This document shows positions 16,211 to 24,949 of a DNA stretch of 33,641 bases, in pieces (the stretch's first letter is position 1; every line of letters starts with the position of its first letter). The position numbers were made by a program, and so were the translations under genes. The stretch covers positions 617,338 to 650,978 of the forward strand of contig NZ_NZMB01000012.1 in the NCBI RefSeq assembly GCF_002694385.1. The letters run 5' to 3'. The notes below the pieces were generated by a model. It searched no databases. It saw nothing but the letters and a program-made list of their open reading frames with translations, and had not been told where the DNA came from. The DNA comes from Sneathiella sp. (GTDB lineage Bacteria > Pseudomonadota > Alphaproteobacteria > Sneathiellales > Sneathiellaceae).

Positions 16211-17041
16211 TTAGCGTTTTTCCATCTCCCCCGTATATTCAAAGCCGAGCACCGCGGCGATGGACGCGCCGAACAGCACGATCGCCCAGCTTACATAAAG
16301 CCATATGAGGAAGAGCGGGAAAGCCGCCATGGCGCCATAGACCACCTCATAAGACGGGAAAAACTGCAAGTAGAGCATGAACAGATATTTCCCGAGCAGG
16401 AACAGCGCCGTTGCCACTGCCGCGCCGATAAAGGCATGGCGCCATTTGACCTCGCAGGCGGGAACGATGCGATACAGAATGAACAGGATCAGGAACGGCA
16501 GCAACATGGGCATGGTTGCGCTGACCAGCGTGAGAAGATCGGAAAGCTGGACGCCGGTTGCCTCCTCGCTGATATCGATGATCCAGTTGACGAGAGTAAG
16601 GCTACTGCCGAGAGCAATGGGGCCGATCAGCGTGATGACAATATAGGTCATCAACCGCTTGAAAGGATTGCGTGTTGCCGCGACCTTCCAGATTTGCGCA
16701 AAAATCTCTTCAATGCTGGCCATCAGCATCAGCGCGGTAATGGCGATACCGGCCAGGCCGAAATAGGTAAGCTGCCCGGCATTGAGGGTGAAATCATGCA
16801 TGGCGGCATCAATGGCCGTGAATTTGGACGGCAGCAGATTATCGAAAAGGAGATTGGTAAGCTTCTCTTTCAGGTGATTGAAGGCCGGTACGGCCGTAAA
16901 CAGGGCAAAGGCCACCGCCGCAATGGGAACAATGGCGAGAAGGGTCTGATAACTCAGCGCCGTCGCCATACGGAGGCAGTTCTGTTCCTTGAAATGCTGC
17001 CAAATGCGCACAAGAAAATTGATGAGAAAAATATCCTGCAC
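16211..17041 (-). CDS. YihY/BrkB family inner-membrane protein
   Basis: A 276-residue polytopic protein with about six hydrophobic helices. The N-terminal CLRMATALSYQTLLAIVPIAA and the C-terminal YGAMAAFPLFLIWLYVSW are hallmark segments of the YihY/BrkB family, once misnamed ribonuclease BN. Function is unresolved in the family. The start is GTG with AGGAA 7 bases upstream. It lies 12 bases after the tautomerase gene and probably ends a three-gene minus-strand operon, with only 3 bases between its stop and the stop of the convergent VOC gene. Confidence 0.9.
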   Translation of the reverse strand: MQDIFLINFLVRIWQHFKEQNCLRMATALSYQTLLAIVPIAAVAFALFTAVPAFNHLKEKLTNLLFDNLLPSKFTAIDAAMHDFTLNAGQLTYFGLAGIAITALMLMASIEEIFAQIWKVAATRNPFKRLMTYIVITLIGPIALGSSLTLVNWIIDISEEATGVQLSDLLTLVSATMPMLLPFLILFILYRIVPACEVKWRHAFIGAAVATALFLLGKYLFMLYLQFFPSYEVVYGAMAAFPLFLIWLYVSWAIVLFGASIAAVLGFEYTGEMEKR

Positions 17042-17053
17042 TTGTGATTCCTG

Positions 17054-17257
17054 CTATTTTCCCTTGTCCGGAAATTTACGGCTGGCAAGTTCACCGCCAA
17101 GGCCCCAGTCCTCCTTGGCGATATTGTTGATCAGCACATTGACGCTGGCTTCGCTGCAACCGGTGATCTGCACCATCGCGTCGGTCATGGCCCGTACCAG
17201 CTTCTGCTTGGTCGCGGTATCACGTCCTTCAAACATATCAATTCTGATTATCGGCAT
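17054..17257 (-). CDS. 4-oxalocrotonate tautomerase family protein
   Basis: A 67-residue protein. After Met removal the N-terminal proline (PIIRIDMF) is the general base of the tautomerase superfamily. The arginine at position 11 of the mature chain is conserved, but position 39 is asparagine instead of the arginine used by 4-oxalocrotonate tautomerase, and position 50 is tryptophan. The classical substrate is therefore unlikely. An in-frame GTG sits two codons earlier, but only the ATG at 17257 exposes Pro1 and has GGAG at proper distance. It lies 17 bases after the FAD oxidoreductase gene. Confidence 0.88.
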   Translation of the reverse strand: MPIIRIDMFEGRDTATKQKLVRAMTDAMVQITGCSEASVNVLINNIAKEDWGLGGELASRKFPDKGK

Positions 17258-17274
17258 TTCCACTCCAATGTTCG

Positions 17275-18453
17275 TTAGACAATATTATGTTCTGAGATGG
17301 CGTGGCCTGTCACGATCCGTTCATAGGAAAAGCGGGAAAGATCGAGGCTCCGGTATTCGCCGTCGGTAATAAGCTCGGCAATCGCCCGCCCAACCGCCGG
17401 GGACTGTTGCAATCCGTGTCCCGAAAATCCGTTGGCGAAATAGAAATTTGTAATCTCCGGATGCGGACCGAGGATCGCATTCTGATCCAGCAGGTTATAG
17501 GCATAATGCCCGGCCCAGGCCCGTTCCATCCGGATTGATTCGAATGCGGGAACACGATGCGCGAGAATGGGCCAGATATGCTCTTCGAACCAGCTATAAT
17601 CTACGTCAAAGTCGGTGCAGTCGGGATCATTGGCGGGATGGGGCGAGCATCCGGCAATAAACTGTCTTCCTTCGGGGCGAAAATGAACCCCGCTTGGATC
17701 CACAATCAGGGGACAGCCGGTTATTTCCTCCCGGCAGCTGAAGGAATAGGCATAGCGCTTGCGGGAACGTACGGGCAGCTCAATGCCGATCCATCCCGCA
17801 ACGGCCGCGGCGGCGGGGCCGGCAGCATTGACGACCGCTCCTGGGGCAATCCGTGATGCGTCCGCAAGCCGGACTGCGGTAACCTTGCCTTCGGTCACAT
17901 CAAGTCCGGCTGCCGCAATGGCGCGATACTCAACCCCCAGCGAGATTGCTTTCTTGCGAAACGCCTGATTGAGGCTGTAGGCGTCGAGCCAGCCTTCCCC
18001 GCTGAGGCCAAAGGACCCGCCCGCCAGATCGGCGACATTGAGCCAGGGAAACCCGCGCTTGAGGTCCTCCTGATCCAGCAGGCCGACATTGACGCCCAGG
18101 CTTCGCTGGATGGCATTGTTGGCGTAAAGTGTCGGGATATGCGGCTCTTCTGCGAGGAACAGATAGCCTCGTTCCTGAAAATCGACATTTACCGGGCTTC
18201 CATCGATGCCAAGATAATGGGTGATTTCCCGCAGGAATTCCTCGGTAAAGCGCGAGATCAAAATATTTTCCGGCGTTGAAAACTGCTGACGGACACCGCC
18301 CCATGAACGGGCGGTTGAGCCGAATTCATAGGTAGGGTCTTTCTCAAGGACCGTGACGCTGCCACTAAAGCCGGGCGTTGCCTTCAGGAAATAGGCGATG
18401 GAGGATCCGATAACGCCGCCACCGATTATGACAATATCCCGGGTTGCTTCCAT
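17275..18453 (-). CDS. FAD-dependent oxidoreductase, DAO/FOXRED1-like family
   Basis: A 392-residue flavoprotein with an N-terminal dinucleotide-binding motif (IVIIGGGVIGSSIAYFL, residues 7-23), the GSTARSWGGVRQQFS segment typical of DAO-family amine oxidases, and a C-terminal FANGFSGHGLQQSPAVGR flavin contact. Similar proteins oxidise secondary amines such as sarcosine or N-methylated amino acids; the substrate here cannot be read from sequence. It is the first gene of a likely operon with the tautomerase and yihY. It is divergent from the twin-TM gene at 18530. Confidence 0.87.
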   Translation of the reverse strand: MEATRDIVIIGGGVIGSSIAYFLKATPGFSGSVTVLEKDPTYEFGSTARSWGGVRQQFSTPENILISRFTEEFLREITHYLGIDGSPVNVDFQERGYLFLAEEPHIPTLYANNAIQRSLGVNVGLLDQEDLKRGFPWLNVADLAGGSFGLSGEGWLDAYSLNQAFRKKAISLGVEYRAIAAAGLDVTEGKVTAVRLADASRIAPGAVVNAAGPAAAAVAGWIGIELPVRSRKRYAYSFSCREEITGCPLIVDPSGVHFRPEGRQFIAGCSPHPANDPDCTDFDVDYSWFEEHIWPILAHRVPAFESIRMERAWAGHYAYNLLDQNAILGPHPEITNFYFANGFSGHGLQQSPAVGRAIAELITDGEYRSLDLSRFSYERIVTGHAISEHNIV

Positions 18454-18529
18454 GAAATTTCCTGTCCATATAGGGTGTATGGGTATAGCGTTGGATGCTT
18501 TATCCTTATAAGACAGATCGGATCAAGAT

Positions 18530-18724
18530 ATGATCAATTTTTTCATTGTTGCCGCTGTCATCGGTACGGCGGCTGTCCTCCTTTTCGGAGTGCTGACCAT
18601 GGCGCGTGGTGGCGACTTTAATCGCCGTCACAGCAATAAATTGATGCGTCTGCGCATCCTGATGCAGGCCATCGCCGTTGTGCTGATCATGATCGGCATC
18701 TGGTTGGCGAGCTCCGGAAACTAA
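18530..18724 (+). CDS. Twin transmembrane protein (HIG1-like)
   Basis: A 64-residue membrane protein with two helices (about residues 2-24 and 43-62) joined by a basic loop (RGGDFNRRHSNKLMRLR). The loop sequence matches the HIG1-type twin-TM family found in alphaproteobacteria and mitochondria, where eukaryotic members tune respiratory complexes. The bacterial role is unknown. It is first in a run with the cobalamin adenosyltransferase (30 bases downstream) and then etfBA. Confidence 0.85.
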   Translation: MINFFIVAAVIGTAAVLLFGVLTMARGGDFNRRHSNKLMRLRILMQAIAVVLIMIGIWLASSGN

Positions 18725-18754
18725 TAGAAAAACAACTCCGGACATGGAAATTAG

Positions 18755-19318
18755 ATGGTAAAACTGACGAAAATATATACCCGCGGCGGAGATAAGGGGC
18801 AGACATCTCTCGGAGATGGAGAGCGGGTCAGCAAGGCCGATTTGCGTGTGGATGCGTATGGCGATGTGGATGAGACAAATGCCATCATCGGTCTGGTGCG
18901 GCTGCATGTGACGGGTGAGACAGATAAAATGCTGTCGCGTATCCAGAATGATCTTTTTGATCTTGGCGCCGATCTCTGCACGCCGGAAAAGGAGAATCCG
19001 AAATATCCACCGCTACGTATCATCCAGCAACAGGTCGATCGTCTGGAGCAGGAAATCGATCAGCTCAATTCGGAACTTTCGCCGCTCAATTCCTTTATCC
19101 TGCCGGGCGGCTCCGCTGCGTCATCCTACCTGCATCTGGCGCGGACCGTCTGTCGGCGCGCCGAACGGAGAATAATCGCGCTGGCCGATTCGGAACATGT
19201 AAACTCTGCTGCCGTCGCCTATGTAAACAGATTGTCGGATTATCTGTTTGTCTTGGGACGTTTTCTCAATAATAAGGGGGCGGAGGATGTTTTGTGGGTG
19301 CCCGGCGCCAACAGATAA
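18755..19318 (+). CDS. Cob(I)alamin adenosyltransferase, PduO type
   Basis: Transfers the adenosyl group of ATP to cob(I)alamin, giving AdoCbl. The 187-residue protein has the PduO-type ATP-binding start (KIYTRGGDKGQTSL, residues 6-19), the VDETNAIIGL helix, and the late RRAERR plus YVNRLSDYLFVLGR motifs, all characteristic of this family. It is unlike the CobA/BtuR type. AdoCbl is the cofactor of MeaA encoded at 10459, and the link to etfBA ties this operon to acyl-CoA metabolism. Confidence 0.94.
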   Translation: MVKLTKIYTRGGDKGQTSLGDGERVSKADLRVDAYGDVDETNAIIGLVRLHVTGETDKMLSRIQNDLFDLGADLCTPEKENPKYPPLRIIQQQVDRLEQEIDQLNSELSPLNSFILPGGSAASSYLHLARTVCRRAERRIIALADSEHVNSAAVAYVNRLSDYLFVLGRFLNNKGAEDVLWVPGANR

Positions 19319-19376
19319 GCTGTTTCAGGGCCTTTAGCGCCCGGAAAACCGCCGATTTGCCTGCGTGAAAATGTCC

Positions 19377-19417
19377 CAATTCGGCGAATTGACAGATAGT
19401 CATTAGCTATTTATTGT
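19377..19417 (+). promoter_or_regulatory. etfBA promoter with palindrome overlapping the -35 box
   Basis: TTGACA (19389-19394) and TATTGT (19412-19417) are spaced 17 bases apart, a good sigma-70 type promoter about 105 bases before the etfB ATG. A perfect palindrome CAATTCG-G-CGAATTG (19377-19391) overlaps the first three bases of the -35 box, a position suited to a repressor. CGAATT also recurs just after the -10 (19425-19430). Confidence 0.55.
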
Positions 19418-19521
19418 GCACTGCCGAATTTAAGTATCTTTATGTTCACAAATTCACGCCGCCGGAAAACGGATTTCCGTCGGATGTTGAAAAAACTATG
19501 ACTCCGGGAGTAGACCGACCC

Positions 19522-20271
19522 ATGAAAGTTCTCGTCGCTGTTAAACGTGTCGTGGACTACAACGTTAAGATCCGCGTGAAAGCGGACAAAACAGGTGTAG
19601 ACCTCGCCAATGTTAAAATGTCCATGAACCCTTTCGATGAAATTGCCGTCGAAGAGGGGCTTCGTCTCCGCGAGGCAGGCGTGGCAACCGAAGTGGTTGC
19701 AGTTTCTGTCGGCCCGCAGGCCGCGCAGGAAACCTTGCGGACCGCGCTTGCCATGGGGGCTGACCGCGGCATTCTGGTGAAAACAGACGAAACGGTGGAG
19801 CCGCTCGGCGTTGCAAAGCTGCTGAAGGCGGTTGCGGAAGAAGAAAAGCCGGACCTTATCATTGTTGGCAAGCAGGCCATTGACGATGACTCAAACCAGA
19901 CGGGCCAGATGCTGTCCGCGTTGCTGGGCTGGTCGCAGGGCACCTTCGCTTCCAAGGTCAGCCTTGAAGACGGGACGGCGAAAGTCACTCGCGAGATTGA
20001 TGGCGGCCTGCAGACGATTGATCTGAAAATGCCGGCAGTTGTCACGACCGATCTGCGCCTCAATGAGCCGCGCTATGCATCGCTGCCGAACATCATGAAA
20101 GCAAAGAAAAAGCCGATTGATGAAAAAGCACCGGCAGATCTCGGCGTTGACATCGCGCCGCGTCTGAAGACGCTCAAGGTGGAAGAACCGGCCAAACGCG
20201 AAGCCGGTGTGAAAGTTGAATCTGTCGCCGAACTGGTCGACAAGCTGAAAAATGAAGCGGGGGTTATCTGA
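19522..20271 (+). CDS. etfB: Electron transfer flavoprotein subunit beta
   Basis: Small AMP-binding subunit of ETF, which collects electrons from acyl-CoA dehydrogenases and delivers them to ETF:ubiquinone oxidoreductase. From ATG 19522 the protein has 249 residues, the usual EtfB length, and begins [14 protein letters not shown]. The EtfB signature [16 protein letters not shown] and the [13 protein letters not shown] segment are visible. The frame extends 36 codons upstream, but that part is not EtfB-like and covers the promoter region. Its stop shares one base with the etfA start. Methylsuccinyl-CoA dehydrogenase is a likely electron donor. Confidence 0.96.
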   Translation: MKVLVAVKRVVDYNVKIRVKADKTGVDLANVKMSMNPFDEIAVEEGLRLREAGVATEVVAVSVGPQAAQETLRTALAMGADRGILVKTDETVEPLGVAKLLKAVAEEEKPDLIIVGKQAIDDDSNQTGQMLSALLGWSQGTFASKVSLEDGTAKVTREIDGGLQTIDLKMPAVVTTDLRLNEPRYASLPNIMKAKKKPIDEKAPADLGVDIAPRLKTLKVEEPAKREAGVKVESVAELVDKLKNEAGVI

Positions 20272-21200
20272 TGACTGTTCTTGTTCTTTCTGATCATGAC
20301 AATAAGGCCCTCGGCGCTTCCACACTGAACGCGGTGACGGCAGCTACGAAGCTTGGCGGCGATGTTCATATTCTCGTCGCGGGCAGCGGCTGTTCCGCTG
20401 TTGCCGATGAGGCCGCGAAAGTGGCCGGTGTCGCCAAGGTTCTGCTGGTTGATGATGCGCTCTATGCCAACACGCTTGCTGAAAATACTGCAGCGCTGAT
20501 TGTTTCTCTTGCAGATAGCTATGACGCCATCATATCGGCAGCAACGACGGCGGGTAAAAACATCCTGCCGCGCGTTGCGGCGCTCCTGGATGTGGCCCAG
20601 ATTTCCGAAATTACGGAAGTTGTCTCTGCTGATACTTTTGTGCGTCCGATCTATGCCGGTAACGCCATGGCGACCGTGCAGTCGAGCGATGCGAAGAAGG
20701 TTATCACGATCCGGCCGACCAACTTCCCGGCCGCTGATGCAACGGGTGGTTCCGCCACGGTTGAGGCGGCCAGCGCGGCGGCTGATGCGGGTCTTTCCAG
20801 CTTCGTCGGGGAAGAGCTGTCCAAATCCGAACGTCCGGAACTGACGGCGGCAAAAATTGTTATCTCCGGCGGCCGCGGGATGCAGTCCGGCGACAATTTC
20901 GTCCTTCTTGAAAAAGTTGCCGACAAGCTTGGCGCTGCGGTTGGCGCAAGCCGTGCCGCTGTTGATGCGGGCTTTGTGCCGAATGAATTTCAGGTTGGCC
21001 AGACCGGCAAGGTGGTTGCACCACAGCTTTATATCGCTGTCGGTATTTCCGGCGCCATCCAGCATCTTGCAGGTATGAAAGACAGCAAGGTGATTGTGGC
21101 TATCAACAAGGACGAGGAGGCGCCGATTTTCCAGGTTGCCGATTACGGCCTTGTTGCAGATCTGTTCAAGGCTCTGCCGGAGCTGGAAGCAGCCCTGTAA
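20271..21200 (+). CDS. etfA: Electron transfer flavoprotein subunit alpha
   Basis: FAD-carrying large subunit of ETF. The 309-residue protein has the C-terminal FAD domain with [38 protein letters not shown], and the signature [16 protein letters not shown] followed by [10 protein letters not shown], all canonical. TGATG overlap with etfB gives tight translational coupling and equal stoichiometry. 3-hydroxybutyryl-CoA dehydrogenase follows 64 bases later and is probably in the same transcript, which ends at the terminator at 22153. Confidence 0.96.
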   Translation: MTVLVLSDHDNKALGASTLNAVTAATKLGGDVHILVAGSGCSAVADEAAKVAGVAKVLLVDDALYANTLAENTAALIVSLADSYDAIISAATTAGKNILPRVAALLDVAQISEITEVVSADTFVRPIYAGNAMATVQSSDAKKVITIRPTNFPAADATGGSATVEAASAAADAGLSSFVGEELSKSERPELTAAKIVISGGRGMQSGDNFVLLEKVADKLGAAVGASRAAVDAGFVPNEFQVGQTGKVVAPQLYIAVGISGAIQHLAGMKDSKVIVAINKDEEAPIFQVADYGLVADLFKALPELEAAL

Positions 21201-21264
21201 TGACAGCTACGGGTCAGGTTTTTGGCGGCATGATCGCGCTCACCTTTATGTTTGGAATTAAGCG

Positions 21265-22137
21265 ATGATAAACAAAGTAAGTGTGATTGGCGCCGGCCAG
21301 ATGGGGAATGGCATTGCCCATGTCATGGCGCTCGCAGATATAGATGTGTATCTAAAAGATATTTCCGATGAACGGCTGAAAGCCGCCATGGAAACCATCG
21401 AGTATAACCTGAAGCGCCAGGTTGGCCGGGGGGCTCTCTCCGAAGGGGACATCACCAAAGCCCTGACCCATATTATCCCGGTACTGGATGACAAGCATCT
21501 TTCGGAAGTGGATCTGGTCATTGAAGCCGCAACCGAGAATGAGGAGATCAAGAAAAAGATTCTCACCGCTCTCGGCCAGAAGTTAAAACCGGAAGCCATT
21601 ATTGCAACCAATACTTCCTCCATTTCGGTAACCCGCCTTGCGGCGGTGACGGACCGACCGGAGAAGTTCATCGGTATGCATTTCATGAACCCCGTGCCGG
21701 TCATGCAGCTCGTTGAGCTGATCCGCGGGATTGCCACCAATGAAGAGACGTTCGAGACGATCCGTGAACTGACGGTTCGTCTCCATAAAACGCCGACCCC
21801 GGCGGAAGACTTCCCGGCCTTTATCGTCAACCGCATTCTGCTTCCTATGGTCAATGAAGCGATTTATACTCTGTATGAAGGGGTTGGATCGGTGCGCGCG
21901 ATCGATACGGCGATGCGGCTTGGCGCCAATCATCCGATGGGTCCGCTGCAACTTGCCGATTTTATCGGCCTTGATGTCTGCCTTGCCGTCATGCAGGTTT
22001 TGTATGAAGGGCTGGCTGATACGAAATACCGCCCCTGTCCGCTACTCGTCAAATATGTCGAGGCCGGGTGGCTCGGGCGGAAATCCGGGCGTGGTTTTTA
22101 CGATTACACCGGGGACGAACCGATCCCGACGCGCTAA
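21265..22137 (+). CDS. hbd: 3-hydroxybutyryl-CoA dehydrogenase
   Basis: NAD(P)-dependent oxidoreductase interconverting (S)-3-hydroxybutyryl-CoA and acetoacetyl-CoA. The 290-residue stand-alone protein has the Rossmann motif VIGAGQMGNGIAHV (residues 7-20), then TNTSSISVT, and the catalytic histidine in GMHFMNPVPVM. The C-terminal dimerisation domain ends KSGRGFYDY. It lacks the fused enoyl-CoA hydratase of FadB. Linked to etfBA, it may work with the facing thiolase gene on C4 acyl-CoA chemistry feeding or draining the ethylmalonyl-CoA pathway. Confidence 0.94.
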   Translation: MINKVSVIGAGQMGNGIAHVMALADIDVYLKDISDERLKAAMETIEYNLKRQVGRGALSEGDITKALTHIIPVLDDKHLSEVDLVIEAATENEEIKKKILTALGQKLKPEAIIATNTSSISVTRLAAVTDRPEKFIGMHFMNPVPVMQLVELIRGIATNEETFETIRELTVRLHKTPTPAEDFPAFIVNRILLPMVNEAIYTLYEGVGSVRAIDTAMRLGANHPMGPLQLADFIGLDVCLAVMQVLYEGLADTKYRPCPLLVKYVEAGWLGRKSGRGFYDYTGDEPIPTR

Positions 22138-22152
22138 GGCGTTACGTTCAGG

Positions 22153-22180
22153 AAAGGGCCCGGTTATCCGGGCCTTTTTT
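22153..22180 (+). terminator. Intrinsic terminator after hbd
   Basis: Perfect stem GGCCCGG/CCGGGCC with loop TTAT (22157-22174), followed by TTTTTT. The stem extends by A-T pairs from the AAA at 22153. It lies 15 bases past the hbd stop. Confidence 0.92.
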
Positions 22181-22189
22181 ATTGCCCAT

Positions 22190-22227
22190 AAAATAAAAAT
22201 CCCGGAGATTCGGTTGAACCTCCGGGA
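22190..22227 (-). terminator. Intrinsic terminator after the thiolase gene
   Basis: On the minus strand a perfect 8-base-pair stem TCCCGGAG/CTCCGGGA with a 12-base loop (22200-22227) is followed by TTTTTATTT. It starts 26 bases past the thiolase stop at 22254, and is separate from the hbd terminator that faces it. Confidence 0.9.
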
Positions 22228-22253
22228 CATCATCGGCGATATGGAGGGCAGTC

Positions 22254-23438
22254 TTACGCCACTTCGAAAAGACCGGCGGCGCCCATGCCGCCACCAATAC
22301 ACATGGTGACAACCACATATTTGGCACCGCGGCGCTTGCCTTCGATGAGGGCGTGGCCCGTCATCCGGGCACCGGACATACCGTAGGGATGCCCGATGGA
22401 AATGGCACCGCCATTGACATTCAGCAGTTCGTTTGGAATGCCGAGCTTGTCACGGCAGTAGAGAACCTGCACGGCGAAAGCCTCATTCAGTTCCCAAAGG
22501 CCGATGTCATCCATCTTGAGGCCATGACGTTGCAGCAGCTTCGGCACGGCAAAAACCGGGCCGATGCCCATTTCATCAGGTTCGCACCCGGCCACGACAA
22601 GGCCGCGATAGATGCCGAGAGGCTCAATATTCCGCTGTTCGGCGAGTTTGCTGTCCATGATCACACATGCAGACGCGCCATCGGAAAGCTGGCTGGCGTT
22701 GCCGGCCGTAATAAAGCAGTCCTCGCCCATCACCGGTTTCAGCGAGGAAAGCCCTTCAAGGGTCGTGCTCGGCCGGTTGCCTTCGTCCTGGGTGAGGGTG
22801 ACGTCCTCATACATCACCTTGCCGGTTTCCTTGTTTTCGATCGCTTTGCTTGTCGTCATGGGGACGATTTCCTGGTCGAAACGCCCGGCCTCCTGCCCGG
22901 CGGCGGTGCGCATCTGGCTCTGGTAGCTGTATTCATCCATCGCCTCGCGGGTGATGCCATAGCGGGTCGCGACCGTCTCCGCCGTTTTCAGCATCGGATC
23001 ATAAATCGCGGGTTTGTTGGCCATCAGCCAGTCGCTTTTGGAGCGATAGCGGTTGGCATGCTCATTCTGGACAAGGCTGATGCTTTCCATGCCGCCCGCG
23101 ACCATGACGGGCACCTTGTCGACGAGGACGCGCTGCGCTGCCATGGAAATTGTCTGTAGGCCTGAGGAGCAGAAGCGATTGACTGTCGTACCTGAGGTGG
23201 TGACCGGCAGACCGGCGGTGAGCAGCGCTTGCCGGGCGATATTGCCGCCCATGGCGCCTTCCGGGTTGGCGGCGCCGATGATCACGTCTTCCACCTCGGC
23301 GGGATCAATGCCCGCACGGGCGACAGCATGTTTGATGACATGTCCGCCCATGTCCGCCCCATGCGTGTTGTTGAAGGCGCCGCGATAGGCTTTGCCGATG
23401 GGTGTTCTTGCGGTTGATACGATTACGGCGTCTGCCAT
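22254..23438 (-). CDS. Acetyl-CoA C-acyltransferase (thiolase)
   Basis: Thiolase cleaving or forming 3-ketoacyl-CoA. The 394-residue length is standard. The nucleophilic cysteine C90 lies in [11 protein letters not shown], the catalytic histidine in [11 protein letters not shown] and the second cysteine in [10 protein letters not shown]. The RFCSSGLQ form resembles degradative FadA/FadI thiolases more than the biosynthetic PhaA type (usually NQLCGSGL), so beta-oxidation use is favoured, though substrate range cannot be fixed here. GAGGAGAAAACTC precedes the ATG. It converges on hbd with back-to-back terminators between. Confidence 0.92.
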   Translation of the reverse strand: MADAVIVSTARTPIGKAYRGAFNNTHGADMGGHVIKHAVARAGIDPAEVEDVIIGAANPEGAMGGNIARQALLTAGLPVTTSGTTVNRFCSSGLQTISMAAQRVLVDKVPVMVAGGMESISLVQNEHANRYRSKSDWLMANKPAIYDPMLKTAETVATRYGITREAMDEYSYQSQMRTAAGQEAGRFDQEIVPMTTSKAIENKETGKVMYEDVTLTQDEGNRPSTTLEGLSSLKPVMGEDCFITAGNASQLSDGASACVIMDSKLAEQRNIEPLGIYRGLVVAGCEPDEMGIGPVFAVPKLLQRHGLKMDDIGLWELNEAFAVQVLYCRDKLGIPNELLNVNGGAISIGHPYGMSGARMTGHALIEGKRRGAKYVVVTMCIGGGMGAAGLFEVA

Positions 23439-23583
23439 GAGTTTTCTCCTCGATGTTTTTATTTATGCTCCCGTGCCGATCATTATGACCGGAAAATTCC
23501 CGCAATTCTATAGCCAGCTTCGACGGATGAAAAGACGGATTCTCTGTCTTTCTCAATATGAAGAAAGGCCGCGCCTTACAGAT

Positions 23584-23931
23584 TTACAGGATTTCCAGAA
23601 CGGATTCCGGCGGGCGGCCAATCCGGGCCTTGCCATTGGCGAAAACAATCGGCCGTTCGATCAGTTTCGGATGATCAGCCATTGCCTGGATGAGGTCGGC
23701 ATCGCTGAGCGATGCGTCGGCGAGATTGTTTTCCTTGTATTCCGCCTCGCCTTTGCGCATCAGTTCGCGGGGCTTCATATCGAGCAGATTGAGGATTTCC
23801 TGCAGGCGTTCCTTGCTGGGCGGTGTCACAAGATATTCGGTGATGGTGGGATCTATCCCCTTTTCCTGCAGCAGGGCGAGTGTCTGGCGTGATTTGCTGC
23901 AACGGGGATTGTGGAAAATTTCAACGGACAT
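23584..23931 (-). CDS. arsC: ArsC-family reductase (arsenate reductase, glutaredoxin type)
   Basis: Small thioredoxin-fold protein of 115 residues with the single catalytic cysteine in NPRCSKSRQTL (C11), characteristic of glutaredoxin-linked ArsC. The C-terminal RPIVFANGKARIGRPPE carries the conserved arginines and cis-proline area. No arsB, acr3 or arsR gene is nearby, so a role in arsenate resistance is not assured; many chromosomal ArsC-like proteins have other or unknown roles. GGAGG lies 7 bases before the ATG. The thiolase gene is 145 bases downstream on the same strand. Confidence 0.9.
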   Translation of the reverse strand: MSVEIFHNPRCSKSRQTLALLQEKGIDPTITEYLVTPPSKERLQEILNLLDMKPRELMRKGEAEYKENNLADASLSDADLIQAMADHPKLIERPIVFANGKARIGRPPESVLEIL

Positions 23932-24081
23932 TCTTTTACCTCCATCAGCGGGACTGGTTTCCTGGTTGTCTTTTAATAGCCCAGTCTTTTATCTGAGGCT
24001 AGCCGCCCTATATGTGATGGGCGTCATCAGCTTTGCAATTGATGGCTTGCCTGCCGGGCGCGAATTGAATATTTATCCGGC

Positions 24082-24921
24082 ATGACATCTCATATCATAA
24101 CTCAAAGCGATACCGATAAAACCGGCCTTGCCTTGCGGATCGTTCATAAAATCGGTTTCGGTAACTGGCGTGGTTTCCTTACGCTGCTGTGGAAGGAAAT
24201 TCACCGGTTCTTGAAAGTGCCACTCCAGACGATTCTGGCGCCAATGATGACGACGGTCCTGTTCCTGGCGATTTTCTCGCTCGCGTTCGGCGGAAGCGGC
24301 CGTTATGTGGGCAGTGTGAGCTATGAAAATTTTCTGGCGCCGGGACTGATCATGATGGCGGTGATCCAGAATGCGTTTGCCAATACGTCTTCCTCGATCC
24401 TGATCTCGAAGATACAGGGCAATATTGTCGATATCCTGATGCCGCCCCTGTCGGCAACGGAGCTAACTCTCGCCTTTGTTCTGTCGGGTGTTGCGCGCGG
24501 GATCAGTGTCGCGCTGGTCGTCGGGATTGCGATCTGGCCATTTGTCGATATCACGGTGCATTCATGGCCCGTTATCATTTATTATATCGTCGGATCCGGC
24601 CTTATGCTGTCGTTGCTGGGCATTATTGCCGGCATTATTTCCGAAAAGTTTGATCATATGGCGGCGGTCACGAACTTCATCATCATGCCGCTTTCTTTTT
24701 TGTCAGGGACCTTCTATTCCATCGAACGGCTGACCGGCATCTGGTATCAGATCAGCCATCTGAACCCATTTTTCTATATGATTGACGGGTTCCGATACGG
24801 CTTTATCGGAACATCGGACAGCGCCGTATGGGTGGGGGCGACGCTCATCGCCGGGATCGACATCCTGCTCTATATTTTCGTGTGGGTGCTGATAAAAAGC
24901 GGATATCGGCTGAAAGCCTGA
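24082..24921 (+). CDS. ABC-2 type transporter permease without adjacent ATPase
   Basis: A 279-residue protein of the ABC-2 permease family with six hydrophobic segments. The NFLAPGLIMMAVIQNAF motif and the late PLSFLSGTFYSIERL and LNPFFYMIDGFRYGF segments are typical of YadH/NodJ-like exporters. No ATP-binding gene lies next to it; the partner should be encoded elsewhere. The start lacks a visible Shine-Dalgarno. A promoter-like element begins 29 bases after the stop, so argD probably has its own transcription start. Confidence 0.9.
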   Translation: MTSHIITQSDTDKTGLALRIVHKIGFGNWRGFLTLLWKEIHRFLKVPLQTILAPMMTTVLFLAIFSLAFGGSGRYVGSVSYENFLAPGLIMMAVIQNAFANTSSSILISKIQGNIVDILMPPLSATELTLAFVLSGVARGISVALVVGIAIWPFVDITVHSWPVIIYYIVGSGLMLSLLGIIAGIISEKFDHMAAVTNFIIMPLSFLSGTFYSIERLTGIWYQISHLNPFFYMIDGFRYGFIGTSDSAVWVGATLIAGIDILLYIFVWVLIKSGYRLKA

Positions 24922-24949
24922 AAATATCAGTCAGATGATAAGAGATTGA

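Noticed and set aside
20073-21065. Long open frame on the minus strand opposite etfB and etfA (330 codons)
   Set aside because: It is the antisense shadow of etfBA, whose motifs are unmistakable. The translated product is rich in R, G and N with no recognisable domain.
23548-23577. Small hairpins after arsC (CTTTCT/AGAAAG and AAGGC/GCCTT)
   Set aside because: They overlap each other, are 5-6 base pairs long and lack a clear T-run, so no terminator is called.
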